Assembly: GCA_016928455.1 (NCBI GenBank)
Contig: JAFGKP010000019.1
Span: forward strand, 1 to 17,182
From: Methanomicrobia archaeon
GTDB lineage: Archaea > Halobacteriota > Syntropharchaeia > Alkanophagales > Methanospirareceae
Length of the DNA: 17,182 bases
Reading direction: 5' to 3'
Made by a program: the position numbers and the translations under genes. Below, in pieces: positions 6,288 through 14,518 of this stretch. The notes beneath the pieces were generated by a model. It saw only the letters and a program-made list of their open reading frames with translations, was not told where the DNA came from and did not search any database. Positions within the stretch are counted from its first letter, which is position 1; each line of letters begins with the position of its first letter.

Positions 6288-6815
6288 ATGCTGGAAGACT
6301 GGAACGTGATAGTAATAGGTGACGGCGATCGTGAGCAGGAACTGTTAGCGTCTCTGGAAGCGGACGGCGAATTTGAACGGTCAGGGTTTCGGGACGTCGT
6401 GATCGGGCACGTAGGGGATATCGTGGAGTTTCTTGAGGATGCGGAGCAGCGGAAATACCCGACGTTGCAGCGGGTGATCCCCATTGACGATACGTTCTTC
6501 ACATCGCCCGAGATGCTAGTCGATCGTTTGAAGATGCGGATCGAGCGGTATATCGATGAGATCGAGCCGGGCGAGACCTTCGGGTTCCGCGTGGAGCGTC
6601 GGGGCATGAAAGAGTCGATTTCGAGCCAGACGGTGGAGCGCGAGGTCGGGGGCTATTTCTACGACCTGATCGAGAAGGTACAGGGCAGGAAGCCGAAGGT
6701 GAACCTGAACCATCCGGACAAGTTGATCGCAATCGAGATCCTCGGGAATCAGTGCGGCATCGGGTTCATCACGCGCGAGATGCTGGATAAGTACAGCGTG
6801 ATCAAGGTGAAATAA
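6288..6815 (+). CDS. Stand-alone THUMP-domain protein, probable RNA-binding/tRNA modification factor
   Basis: A 175-residue protein with a C-terminal THUMP domain, the RNA-binding module that recognises the tRNA acceptor end in ThiI, Tan1 and several tRNA methylases. Evidence: FRVERRGMKESISSQTVERE, then GGYFYDLIEKVQG, KPKVNLNHPDKLIAIEILGN and CGIGFITREML, in the normal THUMP order of a basic strand, helix, V-x-L-x-xPD and I-x-IEI. The N-terminal ~90 residues resemble the NFLD-like part that precedes THUMP in such proteins. No methyltransferase, acetyltransferase or PP-loop domain follows, so it may be an adaptor, as Tan1 is for tRNA cytidine acetylation. The start is ATG 6288, with AAAGGAG seven bases upstream; a longer TTG start at 6243 lacks support. 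The ThiD-ThiN gene follows after 52 bases. Confidence 0.75.
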   Translation: MLEDWNVIVIGDGDREQELLASLEADGEFERSGFRDVVIGHVGDIVEFLEDAEQRKYPTLQRVIPIDDTFFTSPEMLVDRLKMRIERYIDEIEPGETFGFRVERRGMKESISSQTVEREVGGYFYDLIEKVQGRKPKVNLNHPDKLIAIEILGNQCGIGFITREMLDKYSVIKVK

Positions 6816-6867
6816 GTGAAGATCGTGGTGTAAGAGCGTTCGGCTTTCTTCGGTACTGAGCGGCAGC

Positions 6868-8208
6868 ATGATACGGACAAGGAGGGTACTGACCATCGCG
6901 GGCTCGGACAGCAGCGGTGGCGCGGGGATACAGGCGGATATCAAGAGTTTTGCGGCGCTCGGCGTGCATGGTATGTCGGTGATTACCGCGATTACCGCTC
7001 AGAATTCGATGGGCGTGCATGCGGTACACGAGGTGCCGGTGGAGATGGTAGCTGCACAGCTCGCCGCGATCACCGCAGATGAAGGCATCAGGGTCGATTT
7101 TGCGAAGACCGGTATGCTGTATTCCGCCGCGATGATCGAGTCGGTGGCAGCGGCGTTAGAGCGCTCCAGCATCCCGTTTGTACTCGATCCCGTGATGAAA
7201 GCGGGTGCCGGTGGGGCGCTCATCGAGAATGCCGCGCTCCAGGCACTGACCACGCACCTGCTACCGCTCTGCTCGGTGATCACGCCGAACGTACCCGAGG
7301 CGGAGCTTTTAAGCGGACTGCAAATCAGCACTAAAGAAGAGGCGAAGGCAGCCGCACGGGCGATCCACGCGCTGGGCGCACCGGCAGTCGTTATTACCGG
7401 CGGGCATCTTGCGGATGAAATGGCCGCCGGCAGAGCAACGGATGTACTCTATGACGGCGCATTCGCGGAGATCAGCGCGCCGCTCGTGAAAACTGATAGG
7501 ATCGTGCATGGTGGTGGCTGCTCTTTCTCCGCTGCACTGGCTGCAGAGCTGGCGAACGGGAAACCGCTGCAGGCGGCAGCAGCAGCGGCAAAGGGGTTTG
7601 TGCATGACGCAATCGTCAATGGCGAGCTCGTGTCCCGAGTGCTCGTGGTGAACCAGATGAGAGAACAGCAAACAGACGCAGACCGATACTGGACTGCTGA
7701 GAACGTGCGGCTGGCGGTGGGCATGCTGAAAGCGACCGTGGGGTTCGAGAACCTGATACCCGAGGTGGGCACGAACATCGGCATGGCGATCGACCGCGCG
7801 GCAAGCGAGCAGGATATTGCCGCGGTGGATGGCAGGATTATCCGCACGGCGGAAGGTATACGAGCGGGCTGTATCCTCTTCGGCGCCAGTGACCACGTGG
7901 CGCGGCTGATACTGGCGATGCGGGCGCAGGAACACAGGTACCGCAGCGCGATGAACGTCAAATTCGCACCTGAGATCGTTGAAGTCTGCCACAAGCTCGG
8001 GATGGTGATCAGCTCCTTTGAGCGTGAGCACGAGCCAGAAGATGCGAAGACGATGGACTGGGGCGTGGCGGAAGCGAGCAAAGCGTTCGTTCCGGAGGTG
8101 ATCTACGATCGCGGCGCGGTGGGCAAGGAGCCGATGATCAGGATCTTCGGGACGACTGCAGTCGAGGTCGTGGAGAAGGTGAGAAGGATCGTGGCAGCGT
8201 TAACGTAA
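6868..8208 (+). CDS. thiDN: Bifunctional hydroxymethylpyrimidine (phosphate) kinase / thiamine-phosphate synthase, ThiD-ThiN fusion
   Basis: Makes the pyrimidine diphosphate of thiamine and joins it to the thiazole phosphate, giving thiamine monophosphate in the cytoplasm. The N-terminal ~265 residues are the ribokinase-fold ThiD: VLTIAGSDSSGGAGIQADIK (7-26), VITAITAQNSMGVHAV, PFVLDPVMKAGAGGALI, TPNVPEAELLSG, and the anion-hole segment GGGCSFSAALAAELANG with its conserved Cys. Residues ~275-446 are ThiN: NLIPEVGTNIGMAI, FGASDHVARLILAMR, MNVKFAPEIVEVCHKLGM, and the C-terminal EVIYDRGAVGKEPMIRIFG. ThiN replaces bacterial ThiE in many archaea, and this fusion length is normal. The ATG at 6868 has no clear ribosome site; an AGGAGGG lies inside the first codons, but no good start follows it. 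It follows the THUMP gene and is probably cotranscribed with it. Confidence 0.92.
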   Translation: MIRTRRVLTIAGSDSSGGAGIQADIKSFAALGVHGMSVITAITAQNSMGVHAVHEVPVEMVAAQLAAITADEGIRVDFAKTGMLYSAAMIESVAAALERSSIPFVLDPVMKAGAGGALIENAALQALTTHLLPLCSVITPNVPEAELLSGLQISTKEEAKAAARAIHALGAPAVVITGGHLADEMAAGRATDVLYDGAFAEISAPLVKTDRIVHGGGCSFSAALAAELANGKPLQAAAAAAKGFVHDAIVNGELVSRVLVVNQMREQQTDADRYWTAENVRLAVGMLKATVGFENLIPEVGTNIGMAIDRAASEQDIAAVDGRIIRTAEGIRAGCILFGASDHVARLILAMRAQEHRYRSAMNVKFAPEIVEVCHKLGMVISSFEREHEPEDAKTMDWGVAEASKAFVPEVIYDRGAVGKEPMIRIFGTTAVEVVEKVRRIVAALT

Positions 8209-8230
8209 ATAAGCAAGTAAGTATCAAAGC

Positions 8231-8241
8231 TTTTTCTTTCT
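8231..8241 (+). terminator. T-rich stretch after thiDN, possible terminator
   Basis: TTTTTCTTTCT begins about 20 bases after the thiDN stop, next to a small AAAGCTTT palindrome. T-rich tracts serve as archaeal terminators. The next gene begins 42 bases later on the same strand. Confidence 0.3.
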
Positions 8242-8282
8242 AAACGCCACTGCTCTTGTGTAACTGAACTGACGAAAGCCCG

Positions 8283-9533
8283 ATGAAGAAGGTGATTCGT
8301 GACCCACTCCACGGCTACATTGAATTCGACGAGCTCGCCCGAGCGATCATTGATACCAGGGAGCTGCAACGGCTGCGGCGAATCCGGCAGCTCGGGTTCT
8401 CCTACCTCGTCTATCCGGGTGCGAACCATACGCGGTTTGAGCACTCGCTCGGCACGTATCACCTGATGTGCCTGCTGCTCGACCGGCTCGAGGTACCTGC
8501 AGCAGAGGAGCAAGAGTTGCTCGTTGCCGCGCTGATCCATGACGTGGGACACGGCCCGTATTCGCACGTGACCGAGCCGCTGCTCAAGAAGTACACGGGA
8601 AAGGGGCATGAAGATATAGAGACGGTGCTCTTCCCCGAGAAGGCTGAGCACATCGAGACTCCGCGGTCAGAGACGGTTACCTCGACCATTGCGGAGGTCA
8701 TTGAAGCGTTTACATTGGATAAGATCGAGGTGCTGGGCTATATCAAAGGAGAGCGGTCGTATTTCTGGACGAAACGCGATTTCTCACGGATACTGAACGG
8801 CGAGATCGATGTGGATAAGATGGATTATCTGGTGCGTGATTCGTACTACACCGGCGTAGCCTACGGTGTGGTGGACAACACGAGACTCATTCACGGTCTG
8901 GATTTTGTGCATGACGAGCTGGTGATTACCGAGAAGGGGATTTTGCCAGCCGAATATCTGCTCTTCTCACGGTTCCTCATGCATCCAACGGTCTATAATC
9001 ACCATACCGCGCGGATCGCGCAGCTGATGTTCACCGCTGCTCTGGAGGCCCTTATCGCAGCAAAACCCGAAGTTCACGACTTCGCTGCCGCATTGCGAAG
9101 AATGGACGACGCGGAGATAACCGTCCGGCTCAGAAATGCGGGAGGGTATCCGGAAGAGATACTCAGGCGGATCGAGGCGCGGCGGTTGTTCAAACGCGCG
9201 ATTTATACGAACCTCACCGACCTGGACGCGGGGATTGTTGACGCGTTATGGAACGACCAGAAGGTGGCGGAGATAAAGGAGGAACTCAGTCAGCGGGCGG
9301 GCGTTGACCCACGTTACGTGCTACTGGACGTGCAAAAGCCCCGGGACGAGGTATTAGCAGAGAGCACGGCGAAGGTGGTGGTCGAGAACGAGTTCCGGAG
9401 TTTACGAGAGGTCTCCTCACTCGTTGCCATGCTCAGTCATGAATTTGAGAAGCGCGACAAAATCGGGGTGTATACGCCGGATGAATACCGTGCTGCGGTA
9501 AAGAAGGCGGCAGAAGAGTTGTTGTGGCCCTGA
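8283..9533 (+). CDS. HD-domain phosphohydrolase (dGTPase/SAMHD1-like)
   Basis: A 416-residue HD-superfamily protein of the type annotated as deoxynucleoside triphosphohydrolase-like, probably removing triphosphate from dNTPs or acting on related phosphoesters with a divalent metal. Motifs: VIRDPLHGYIEFDEL at the start (typical of the family), the arginine-rich helix LQRLRRIRQLG (28-38), HTRFEHSLG with metal ligand H54, LIHDVGHGPYSH with H86-D87, and GEIDVDKMDYLVRDS carrying the final Asp. The region YTGVAYGVVDNTRLI follows as usual. The C-terminal part (from about residue 250) is helical and less conserved, with EVLAESTAKVVVENEF. The gene lies 74 bases after thiDN on the same strand and ends 30 bases from the convergent rps6e. 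It shares no obvious function with its neighbours; the exact substrate is unknown. Confidence 0.85.
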   Translation: MKKVIRDPLHGYIEFDELARAIIDTRELQRLRRIRQLGFSYLVYPGANHTRFEHSLGTYHLMCLLLDRLEVPAAEEQELLVAALIHDVGHGPYSHVTEPLLKKYTGKGHEDIETVLFPEKAEHIETPRSETVTSTIAEVIEAFTLDKIEVLGYIKGERSYFWTKRDFSRILNGEIDVDKMDYLVRDSYYTGVAYGVVDNTRLIHGLDFVHDELVITEKGILPAEYLLFSRFLMHPTVYNHHTARIAQLMFTAALEALIAAKPEVHDFAAALRRMDDAEITVRLRNAGGYPEEILRRIEARRLFKRAIYTNLTDLDAGIVDALWNDQKVAEIKEELSQRAGVDPRYVLLDVQKPRDEVLAESTAKVVVENEFRSLREVSSLVAMLSHEFEKRDKIGVYTPDEYRAAVKKAAEELLWP

Positions 9534-9563
9534 AATCGGGCCGCGAAGTATGCAGCCAGCAGA

Positions 9564-9965
9564 TCACGCCCCTTCCGCCGTTTCGGCAGCAGGCGGGGCG
9601 AAGATGTCCACAAGCGATTTCCGCCCGTACTCTTTAACGACCACGTTGATCTGTGAGATCTCCGTCGAGATCTCGTTCCCGCGCACGGATTTCCGGCGGC
9701 GTTTGCCACCCTCCTTCGGATTGTACCCGGGTGGGTTCGTAATCAGAATTCGCTTCCGCGCGGATCCCGCAACGTCCTTCCGCATCGGCATCCCCTGCAT
9801 GTCCGTGCCGCCCGTTATCTCCAGCACGTAACCGCCGAGCCCGATGATGTCCGCATCCACGAGCTCACCGATACGCTTCCCGATGAACAGCGCGTTCGCT
9901 TCCGCATCCTTGCCCTCGAGCTTGTACGCCTTTCCGGACTTCGAATCGCTTATCACTATCTGCAT
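9564..9965 (-). CDS. rps6e: Small-subunit ribosomal protein S6e (eS6)
   Basis: Archaeal/eukaryotic ribosomal protein eS6, a beta-rich protein of the 30S body. The 133-residue length is normal for archaea. Visible family features: VISDSKSGKAYKLEGKDAEA at the start, LFIGKRIGELVDADIIGL, GYVLEITGGTDMQGMPMRKDV, and the basic patch GSARKRILITNPPGY followed by GKRRRKSVRGNEIS. It ends with an Ala-rich tail. A GGGAG ribosome site lies about 8 bases before the ATG. It follows infB by 155 bases on the same strand, a conserved archaeal pairing of S6e with aIF5B. It may have its own promoter in that gap, where TGGATATTTTAAG stands out. Confidence 0.95.
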   Translation of the reverse strand: MQIVISDSKSGKAYKLEGKDAEANALFIGKRIGELVDADIIGLGGYVLEITGGTDMQGMPMRKDVAGSARKRILITNPPGYNPKEGGKRRRKSVRGNEISTEISQINVVVKEYGRKSLVDIFAPPAAETAEGA

Positions 9966-10120
9966 CTTCGTGCTCCCTTTACGTTCAACACCTTACAGTA
10001 TCACCTTTCTTACTTAAAATATCCACAAACCATTCTGGCTGATCCTGGGAACTTCGTAGTGATACTATTCGGGTTCACGATCGCCGTTGTTGAGATCCAC
10101 TCCTGCTCACCGTACATGGT

Positions 10121-11899
10121 TTATTCCGCCCGGAACTGCCTTTTTCTCTTGATCTCCTGCACGTCCTCGAGCACCTCCAGCTCTTCGGCCGAGAGCACAC
10201 CACCATGTTTCTTGAGCTCCTCAACTTCCTCTTCCTTCAGGTTCACGTAGAGCACATCGTTCTCGTTGATCTGCCGGCCGACCGTGGGTTTCCGGAGTGC
10301 GATCGCGACCTGCATGCCCTGCTCGGCACGAGAGATACGTTCGCCCTTGTCCTGGATCTCATTGATCGGACCGATATTCGAGCCGTCGAGCTTCAGGAGC
10401 TCCACACCCGTCCTGATCTTGCCGGCTAAAATGTCCACACCGACGATCGCGGGTTTGCTCTGTCTGAAGACGCATCCGGGCAGTATCTTGACTTTCGCGG
10501 GCGTGTTCATGCGCTCGAGCAGCGCTCGCTTCTCCCGCTCACGTTCCTGCTTCACCCAGCCCGCATAGTCCTCGATCAGCCGGTAAATCACGTCGCTTAC
10601 GAATACCGGAAGCGCTGTCTGCTCCGCTAACTCCTTCGCATCGGGCAGGATACCAACATTGAACCCGAAGATCACCCGTAAATAACGGTCTCTCACCGTT
10701 GTCGCCTCCGTCACATCGTGCTTCGAGATGTTCCCGACGTCCGCGCGCATGATCGCCTCAATGCCTTGCTCCTTCAATTCCTGCGCGAGCGCTTCCAGGG
10801 AGCCCATGGTGTCCGCCTTGATAATGAGCCCTTCGGGCACGGTCGCCATGCTCAGCGCGTCGATTGCGCTCTTTACGTCCGCTTTCACCGCGTCCAGACT
10901 ACCTTCATCAGGCACCACGCGCACCTGCGAGCCCGGCAGCGCCAGCTCCAGGTTCGGCGCCACGATCTTCACACCGGCCGCGGCATACACGGTCTTCACG
11001 CGCTCGAATTTGCGCTCCAAGCGTATCTCCTGGAGCGCACGCGGCTTCAAAAGCCCTTTCACCTTCGTTACGATCGGCTCCTCGTCCGTGCTGCCCACCA
11101 CGATCGTATCGCCGACGTTCAGCTGGCCATCGTAGAGGATCACATCGAGCGTGGTGCCGAGCCCCTTCTCCTCTTTCTTCTCCAGGATCGTGCCCACGCC
11201 CGCCTCTTCCACATGCAGACCCAGGGTGCGCTCGAAATATTTCTGCGATAGCCCGATCAGTACCAGGAGCAGATCCGCAATGCCCTCACCGGTCTTCGCA
11301 CTCACGGGCACAATGGCGACGTTCTTCGCGAAATCCTTTATCCGGTCGTATCGATCAGCTGAGAAGCCTTTCTCGTGCAGATCGCCGGCGACGGTATAAA
11401 TCCGGGTGTCGATCTCCGTCTGCAGATACTCCGGCTGCGTTCGGTAATTGAGTATGAAGGGCTGTTTCTTCGAGTGCCAGCCCCGTATACGGTCAATCTT
11501 ATTAAGCACGACGACGAACGGTGTCTTTAGCATCCGCAGCACGTTCAGCGATTCAAGGGTCTGCGGTTGGAAGCCTTCCATCACATCGATCACAATGATC
11601 GCAACGTCCGCGAGCGCGCTGCCGCGTTTGCGTAACGAGGCGAAGGCATGATGGCCGGGGGTATCAATGAAGAGCAGCCCGGGGATGTTGATTCCCGTCC
11701 AATCGGACCTCAACGGCTGGCAAATCGCCTTGATTGTCTCTATGGGAATCTCCGTGGCGCCGATATGTTGCGTAACGCGACCCGCTTCCTTCTCCGCCAC
11801 CGTGGTGCCACGCAACGAATCGAGTAACGTGGTCTTTCCGTGATCGATGTGCCCCACGACAGAGAGTATCGGTGTCCTGATCTCGCGTTTCGCACTCAT
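10121..11899 (-). CDS. infB: Translation initiation factor aIF5B (archaeal IF2-type GTPase)
   Basis: GTPase that promotes ribosomal subunit joining and initiator tRNA placement in the late step of translation initiation. The 592-residue length matches archaeal aIF5B, which lacks the long eukaryotic N-terminal extension. Motifs: G1 GHIDHGKTT (16-24), the switch I region RVTQHIGATEIP, G3 DTPGHHAF, G4 NKIDRIRGW, and VPVSAKTGEG (G5). After the G domain come the beta-barrel domain II (GTTLDVILYDGQLNVGDTIVVG), domain III (KADTMGSLEALAQELKEQ) and domain IV (VKILPGCVFRQSKPAIVGVDILAGKI). The C-terminus is charged (EEEVEELKKHGG). GGAGGG lies upstream of the ATG. It sits between dnaJ (27 bases upstream) and rps6e, so it is likely cotranscribed with dnaJ. 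Confidence 0.96.
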   Translation of the reverse strand: MSAKREIRTPILSVVGHIDHGKTTLLDSLRGTTVAEKEAGRVTQHIGATEIPIETIKAICQPLRSDWTGINIPGLLFIDTPGHHAFASLRKRGSALADVAIIVIDVMEGFQPQTLESLNVLRMLKTPFVVVLNKIDRIRGWHSKKQPFILNYRTQPEYLQTEIDTRIYTVAGDLHEKGFSADRYDRIKDFAKNVAIVPVSAKTGEGIADLLLVLIGLSQKYFERTLGLHVEEAGVGTILEKKEEKGLGTTLDVILYDGQLNVGDTIVVGSTDEEPIVTKVKGLLKPRALQEIRLERKFERVKTVYAAAGVKIVAPNLELALPGSQVRVVPDEGSLDAVKADVKSAIDALSMATVPEGLIIKADTMGSLEALAQELKEQGIEAIMRADVGNISKHDVTEATTVRDRYLRVIFGFNVGILPDAKELAEQTALPVFVSDVIYRLIEDYAGWVKQEREREKRALLERMNTPAKVKILPGCVFRQSKPAIVGVDILAGKIRTGVELLKLDGSNIGPINEIQDKGERISRAEQGMQVAIALRKPTVGRQINENDVLYVNLKEEEVEELKKHGGVLSAEELEVLEDVQEIKRKRQFRAE

Positions 11900-11926
11900 A
11901 CCTCTCGCCCTCCAGACTCATTTCAG

Positions 11927-13171
11927 TCACGTTGAGTTCTTTTTATTCCACCAGGAGAAAAAGCCCTTCTGCCCAGCCTCATCATCGTGGTGGTCCCCTT
12001 CTCGCTCGCGCTCCTCCTGATCAAATTCCTGGAGCAATTCCTTCTGCCGCCTGCTCAGCTTCCTCGGCGTGTGCACCCGTACGCGTACGACCAGATCTCC
12101 GCGTCCATGACCTTTCAGGTCCGGCATCCCTTTATGCTTCAGCACGAAGGTCGCGCCCGACTGCGTACCCGCGGGTATCTTCAGTCGCTCACTGCCACCA
12201 TCAATGGTGCTCACCTCGATCTCATCGCTGAGCACCACCTGCGCGAATCGCAAAGGGATCTCGCAGATAAGATCGTTACCCGACCGCAAGAAGAAGTCGT
12301 GCTCGCGGACATGCATCACGACGTACAAATCGCCCGGGGGCCCACCACGTTCGCCTGCGCTGCCTTCGCCTGCGATCCGCAACCGACTGGCACTATCCAC
12401 GCCTGGCGGCACCTTAACCGTAAGCTCCTTCGTCACCCGCAACCGCCTGCGACCGTTGCACGCTGTACAGGGGACCGTGATGATCTGACCCGTACCACCA
12501 CAGCGGGGGCAGGCGGAGATAGAAATGAGCTGCGCAAAGCCCTGACGGTGCGCCCGCCGCACCTGACCCGTGCCGCCGCAGTCTGAACAGGACTCCACGC
12601 CGCCAGACGCTGCGCCGGTACCGTCACACGAGGAACAGACCTGCTCTTTCATGATGGTTATTTCTTTATCCACACCGGTCGCCGCTTCTTCAAGCGTGAT
12701 CTCAAGATCGTACCGGATATCACTCCCGCGCTCCGGCGTATAGCGGTTTTCGGGTCGCGCGTAACCGTGGCCAAAGATATCCTCAAAGAGCGTGCTCCCG
12801 AATCCTGGCCCGGCGTTCCTGCCCTGGGTGCGGCTGAAGCCGAAATTGCCGCCGAAGATGCCTCTGAACAGATCGCCAAAGATATCCTCAACATCGCCAT
12901 AGTGCGTGAAATCTGACCACTCGAAGCCGCCAGGGCCAAAATTAATGCCGGCATGCCCAAAGCGATCGTAATTTGCCCGCTTTTGCTGATCGGACAGTAC
13001 CTCATAGGCTTCAGAGATCTCTTTGAACTTCTCCTCCGCTTCTTTCGGATCACCCTTGTTCAAATCAGGATGATATTTCTTTGCCAATCGCCGATACGCG
13101 CGCTTGATCTCATCCTTCGAGGCGCCCCGCTCCACGCCGAGAATCTGGTAATAATCCCCTGTTCCGGTCAC
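11927..13171 (-). CDS. dnaJ: Chaperone DnaJ (type I Hsp40)
   Basis: Co-chaperone that delivers substrates to DnaK and stimulates its ATPase. At 414 residues it has the full type I layout: J domain DYYQILGVERGASKDEIKRA with HPD in KKYHPDLNKG, a long G/F-rich region (FGPGGFEWSDF to RNAGPGFGS), then four zinc-binding repeats CSSCDGTG, CSDCGGTG, CPRCGGTG and CTACNGRR. The last repeat has Arg where the second Gly is usual, with all Cys kept. The client-binding C-terminal domains follow (KVPPGVDSASRLRIAGEG, GDLYVVMHVREHDFF, GDLVVRVRVHTP). The charged tail ends KGFFSWWNKK. The start is GTG at 13171, supported by AAGGAG eight bases upstream. No dnaK or grpE lies in the window, which is unusual because archaeal dnaJ is often next to them. 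Such genes are thought to have come to archaea from bacteria. Confidence 0.95.
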   Translation of the reverse strand: MTGTGDYYQILGVERGASKDEIKRAYRRLAKKYHPDLNKGDPKEAEEKFKEISEAYEVLSDQQKRANYDRFGHAGINFGPGGFEWSDFTHYGDVEDIFGDLFRGIFGGNFGFSRTQGRNAGPGFGSTLFEDIFGHGYARPENRYTPERGSDIRYDLEITLEEAATGVDKEITIMKEQVCSSCDGTGAASGGVESCSDCGGTGQVRRAHRQGFAQLISISACPRCGGTGQIITVPCTACNGRRRLRVTKELTVKVPPGVDSASRLRIAGEGSAGERGGPPGDLYVVMHVREHDFFLRSGNDLICEIPLRFAQVVLSDEIEVSTIDGGSERLKIPAGTQSGATFVLKHKGMPDLKGHGRGDLVVRVRVHTPRKLSRRQKELLQEFDQEEREREGDHHDDEAGQKGFFSWWNKKNST

Positions 13172-13210
13172 CGGTACTACTCCTTTGCTATCTAAAGTAG
13201 AGTACCGGAG

Positions 13211-13226
13211 CGATATAACTTTTTTA
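13211..13226 (-). promoter_or_regulatory. TATA-box promoter of dnaJ
   Basis: On the minus strand AAAAAAGTTATATCG gives an A-rich BRE followed by a TATA-like element. A start of transcription about 25 bases downstream would fall near 13190, leaving a leader of about 20 bases that contains the AAGGAG ribosome site. Confidence 0.5.
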
Positions 13227-13303
13227 GCCCCGGAGAGGCTTCACTTATTCAACCCTTTGTTCCATCAGAAATACGCGGCAGAACGGGTCGAACACCATAA
13301 CCC

Positions 13304-13314
13304 TTTATATATAA
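13304..13314 (+). promoter_or_regulatory. TATA box of the winged-helix gene
   Basis: TTTATATATAA is a near-ideal archaeal TATA box. Transcription would start around 13336-13340, about 30 bases before the ATG at 13368. Confidence 0.6.
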
Positions 13315-13335
13315 CCTCGACAAAATGTTCATTTG

Positions 13336-13352
13336 TTCACTGAACCAGTGAA
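13336..13352. promoter_or_regulatory. Palindrome at the predicted transcription start, candidate operator
   Basis: TTCACTG-AAC-CAGTGAA is a perfect inverted repeat with 7-base arms. A second nested palindrome, GTTCA-C-TGAAC (13335-13345), overlaps it. It lies right where transcription from the TATA box at 13304 should begin, so a bound regulator would block the promoter. Autoregulation by the gene that follows is the simplest idea. Confidence 0.45.
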
Positions 13353-13367
13353 GGCGGTGAAGGCGCG

Positions 13368-13847
13368 ATGAAGGTGCGGGTGGAAGTGACGGATGACGCG
13401 GGGGTGAAGTCGTCCATAGAGAAGGAGGGCGATTTGCAGCTTGAGATGCTCAAGCAGGCCACGATTAAAGACGTGCTCAAGTTTTTGGAAGGGCAGCTTG
13501 CCCCGATCTCTGTACAGAACGCGTACGATCCCGATGGCGAGGGGCTCACGATCAAAGAGCGGCTTGCTTCTTTCTTGCGCTATGATCATGAGGCACCCCA
13601 GAGCTGGTTCACGTCTTCACAGGTGCGGCGAATTTACGAAAATAAATTTGAAGAGAGCGTGCGACTGAGTACCATCTCGACCTATCTCGCAGGCTTACAT
13701 GCAGATGGCATCCTGGAGCGGAAAGGGAGCAGAGCAAAGCGCCAATACCGGATCCCGACCACCGAGAACTTGAAGATCCCGGTCCTCTTCGATCTTGGTA
13801 CCGGGAGTCACGAGATCGAGACGTTGAGTGTGAATCGGGACTGTTAA
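13368..13847 (+). CDS. Winged-helix DNA-binding protein, probable transcription regulator
   Basis: A 159-residue protein with no family name I can give safely. Residues ~84-135 look like a winged helix: WFTSSQVRRIYENKFEESV as first helices, RLSTISTYLAGLHADGILER as the recognition helix region and following helix, and KGSRAKRQYRIP as the wing. The N-terminal part opens with a strand (MKVRVEVTDD) and has a helix LQLEMLKQATIKDVLKFLEG that may mediate dimers. An additional acidic segment (YDPDGEGLTIKERLASFLRY) precedes the DNA-binding part. Its own promoter has a clear TATA box and a palindrome at the start site, suggesting autoregulation. It is divergent from dnaJ, so control of that chaperone gene is possible but unproven. 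GGTGA lies seven bases before the ATG. Confidence 0.7.
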   Translation: MKVRVEVTDDAGVKSSIEKEGDLQLEMLKQATIKDVLKFLEGQLAPISVQNAYDPDGEGLTIKERLASFLRYDHEAPQSWFTSSQVRRIYENKFEESVRLSTISTYLAGLHADGILERKGSRAKRQYRIPTTENLKIPVLFDLGTGSHEIETLSVNRDC

Positions 13848-13927
13848 TACGCTGATGGGTGATCGTGCCCTCTGTCGAGAGCGCCTCTCCGGCGCATAAC
13901 AGGTCCACGGAAGCATATTCGGGAACC

Positions 13928-14518
13928 TCAAAAGGTGCGTACGGGATTCTGGAGTAACGCCTTTATCCGCTCCTTGAACGCTCTGAGCGAGCCTTCGTTC
14001 CGCACCACATAATCGGCCTGCTTCATTGCCTCGCCCATACCCCAGCGGTTCTCGCGCGCCTCACGCGTCTTGAACTCCGCGAGTGATAACAGGTCATCGC
14101 CCCTTCCACGATTTTTTATCCGCGTATAACGCAGCGAGAGCGGCGCATCGATCAGTACGAGCGCGAAATTCTGCCCAAACTCGCGCTTAAATGCTTCTAC
14201 CTCAGCACTGCCGCGGATACCATCAACCACAATGAGCTTATGCTCCGCTTCGGTCCCACCACGCACCATCAGGTCATGTATACGGGGAAAGCACCGTTTG
14301 GCGATTGCATCAAGCCCCTCATTCGCCCTGAGCTCGTTCGCTATGCTACCCGCATTCTCGTCAGTCACGGGCAGAGTACGCCTCTGGAGCTCATCTCGTA
14401 TCACGTCACCCATAGTGATGACGGGGATACCCAAATCCTTCGCAACGGTAGCTGCGACGGTCTTTCCTGATGCAGGTGCGCCGATGAAGGCTAATATCTG
14501 TAGCGTTCCTGCAGCCAC
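13928..14518 (-). CDS. UPF0200-family P-loop kinase-like ATPase
   Basis: A 196-residue adenylate-kinase-like P-loop protein of the archaeal UPF0200 group. Motifs: Walker A GAPASGKT (13-20), a substrate-side helix following MGDVIRDEL, KLIVVDGIRGSAEVEAFK (Walker B-like strand), a lid-like RIKNRGRGDDLLSLAEFKTREARE, and the late ADYVVRNEGSLRAFKERI typical of dephospho-CoA or nucleotide kinases. The substrate of the family is not established, to my knowledge. The start is GTG at 14518, inside the end of the upstream gene (28-base overlap), with GAGGTG about ten bases upstream; no ATG precedes the P-loop. It is the last gene of a minus-strand run and converges with the winged-helix gene after 80 bases in which I see nothing else. 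Confidence 0.8.
   Translation of the reverse strand: MAAGTLQILAFIGAPASGKTVAATVAKDLGIPVITMGDVIRDELQRRTLPVTDENAGSIANELRANEGLDAIAKRCFPRIHDLMVRGGTEAEHKLIVVDGIRGSAEVEAFKREFGQNFALVLIDAPLSLRYTRIKNRGRGDDLLSLAEFKTREARENRWGMGEAMKQADYVVRNEGSLRAFKERIKALLQNPVRTF

Noticed and set aside
7309..8031. A 240-codon minus-strand frame opposite thiDN
   Set aside because: Antisense to well-conserved ThiD and ThiN motifs; rich in His, Arg and Cys in a way typical of shadow frames.
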